Below, one piece after another: positions 63,942 through 64,000 of a DNA stretch of 64,000 nt. A program made the position numbers and the translations under genes. The notes beneath the pieces are model-generated. The model was not told the origin of the DNA. It worked only from the letters and a program-made list of their open reading frames with translations, and did not search any database. Positions within the stretch are counted from its first letter, which is position 1; every line of letters starts with the position of its first letter. Origin of the DNA: Clostridiales bacterium (GTDB lineage Bacteria > Bacillota > Clostridia > Oscillospirales > Oscillospiraceae); the NCBI GenBank assembly GCA_029268065.1, contig JAJUHC010000002.1, positions 98,675 through 162,674 on the forward strand, written 5' to 3'.

Positions 63942-64000
63942 TTGAGCAGCGGTACAATATTAAAAGTATCAGGACCTCTTGTAATAGCGGAAGGCATGCG
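63942..64000 (+). CDS. ntpA: V-type ATPase catalytic subunit A, N-terminal fragment
   Basis: The last 59 bases encode MSSGTILKVSGPLVIAEGM, the conserved N-terminus of subunit A. The start is TTG 63942, eight bases after GAGGTG. The gene continues beyond the window, with B and D expected next as in E. hirae. Confidence 0.88.
   Translation, partial: MSSGTILKVSGPLVIAEGM

Overview
The window looks like a chromosomal segment of an endospore-forming anaerobic Firmicute (class Clostridia). It carries spoIIP, a reverse rubrerythrin controlled by a Fur-family protein, a glycyl radical enzyme with its activase, an ntp-type Na+ V-ATPase operon, and AGGAGG-type ribosome binding sites with frequent TTG/GTG starts. 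GC content is moderate to high for Clostridia. I cannot assign a genus. There is no prophage, transposase gene or CRISPR array. The only mobile-type DNA is a pair of ~149-bp palindromic elements.

Layout. 1-7.8 kb: a partial ion permease, an acyltransferase, a membrane diguanylate cyclase, spoIIP with a sigma-E-like promoter, two small conserved proteins, tRNA-Arg(ACG), a hexapeptide acetyltransferase with an abnormal C-terminus, and a membrane transglutaminase. 7.9-12.5 kb: a Crp/Fnr regulator divergent from Fe-S and zinc-ribbon genes, a URO-D-family protein, a PNPOx-fold protein and a 5'-nucleotidase. 12.6-15.4 kb: a TetR-ApbE-FMN_bind-FMN_bind extracellular flavinylation operon with a promoter/operator that can be read directly. 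15.5-28.4 kb: a catabolic island with PucR regulator, glycyl radical enzyme and activase, a three-part CocE-like hydrolase fusion, a serine hydrolase, a membrane ferredoxin pair and an organic-anion permease. 28.6-34.3 kb: a dppABCDF-type peptide importer. 34.7-38.5 kb: a TauE-type exporter and a secreted nine-repeat protein with a structured leader. 38.6-49.7 kb: a sugar ABC importer of the YtfQRT-YjfF type, a GntR/LacI-type regulator, and a second YtfQ-like binding protein co-transcribed with a LytS/YesM kinase and YesN regulator. 49.9-57.4 kb: an Fe-alcohol dehydrogenase and a four-gene MacAB-like efflux operon with a TolC-like coiled-coil protein, divergent from a TetR regulator. 57.6-58.7 kb: perR-like gene and reverse rubrerythrin. 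59.2-64.0 kb: ntpFIKECGA, running off the right edge.

How the genes work together. The most coherent unit is 15.5-28.4 kb. One reading is that the hydrolases release a substrate from an ester or amide, the permease carries an organic acid, and the glycyl radical enzyme cleaves the carbon skeleton under PucR control. Its active-site loop (Cys443-Val-Asp-Gly-Asn) lacks the Glu of the usual Cys-x-Glu eliminase motif, so its reaction is not predictable from the sequence. A second well-supported theme is sugar sensing: two paralogous binding proteins, one placed with the importer and one with a two-component system, resemble the XylFII-LytS/YesN arrangement known in Clostridium.
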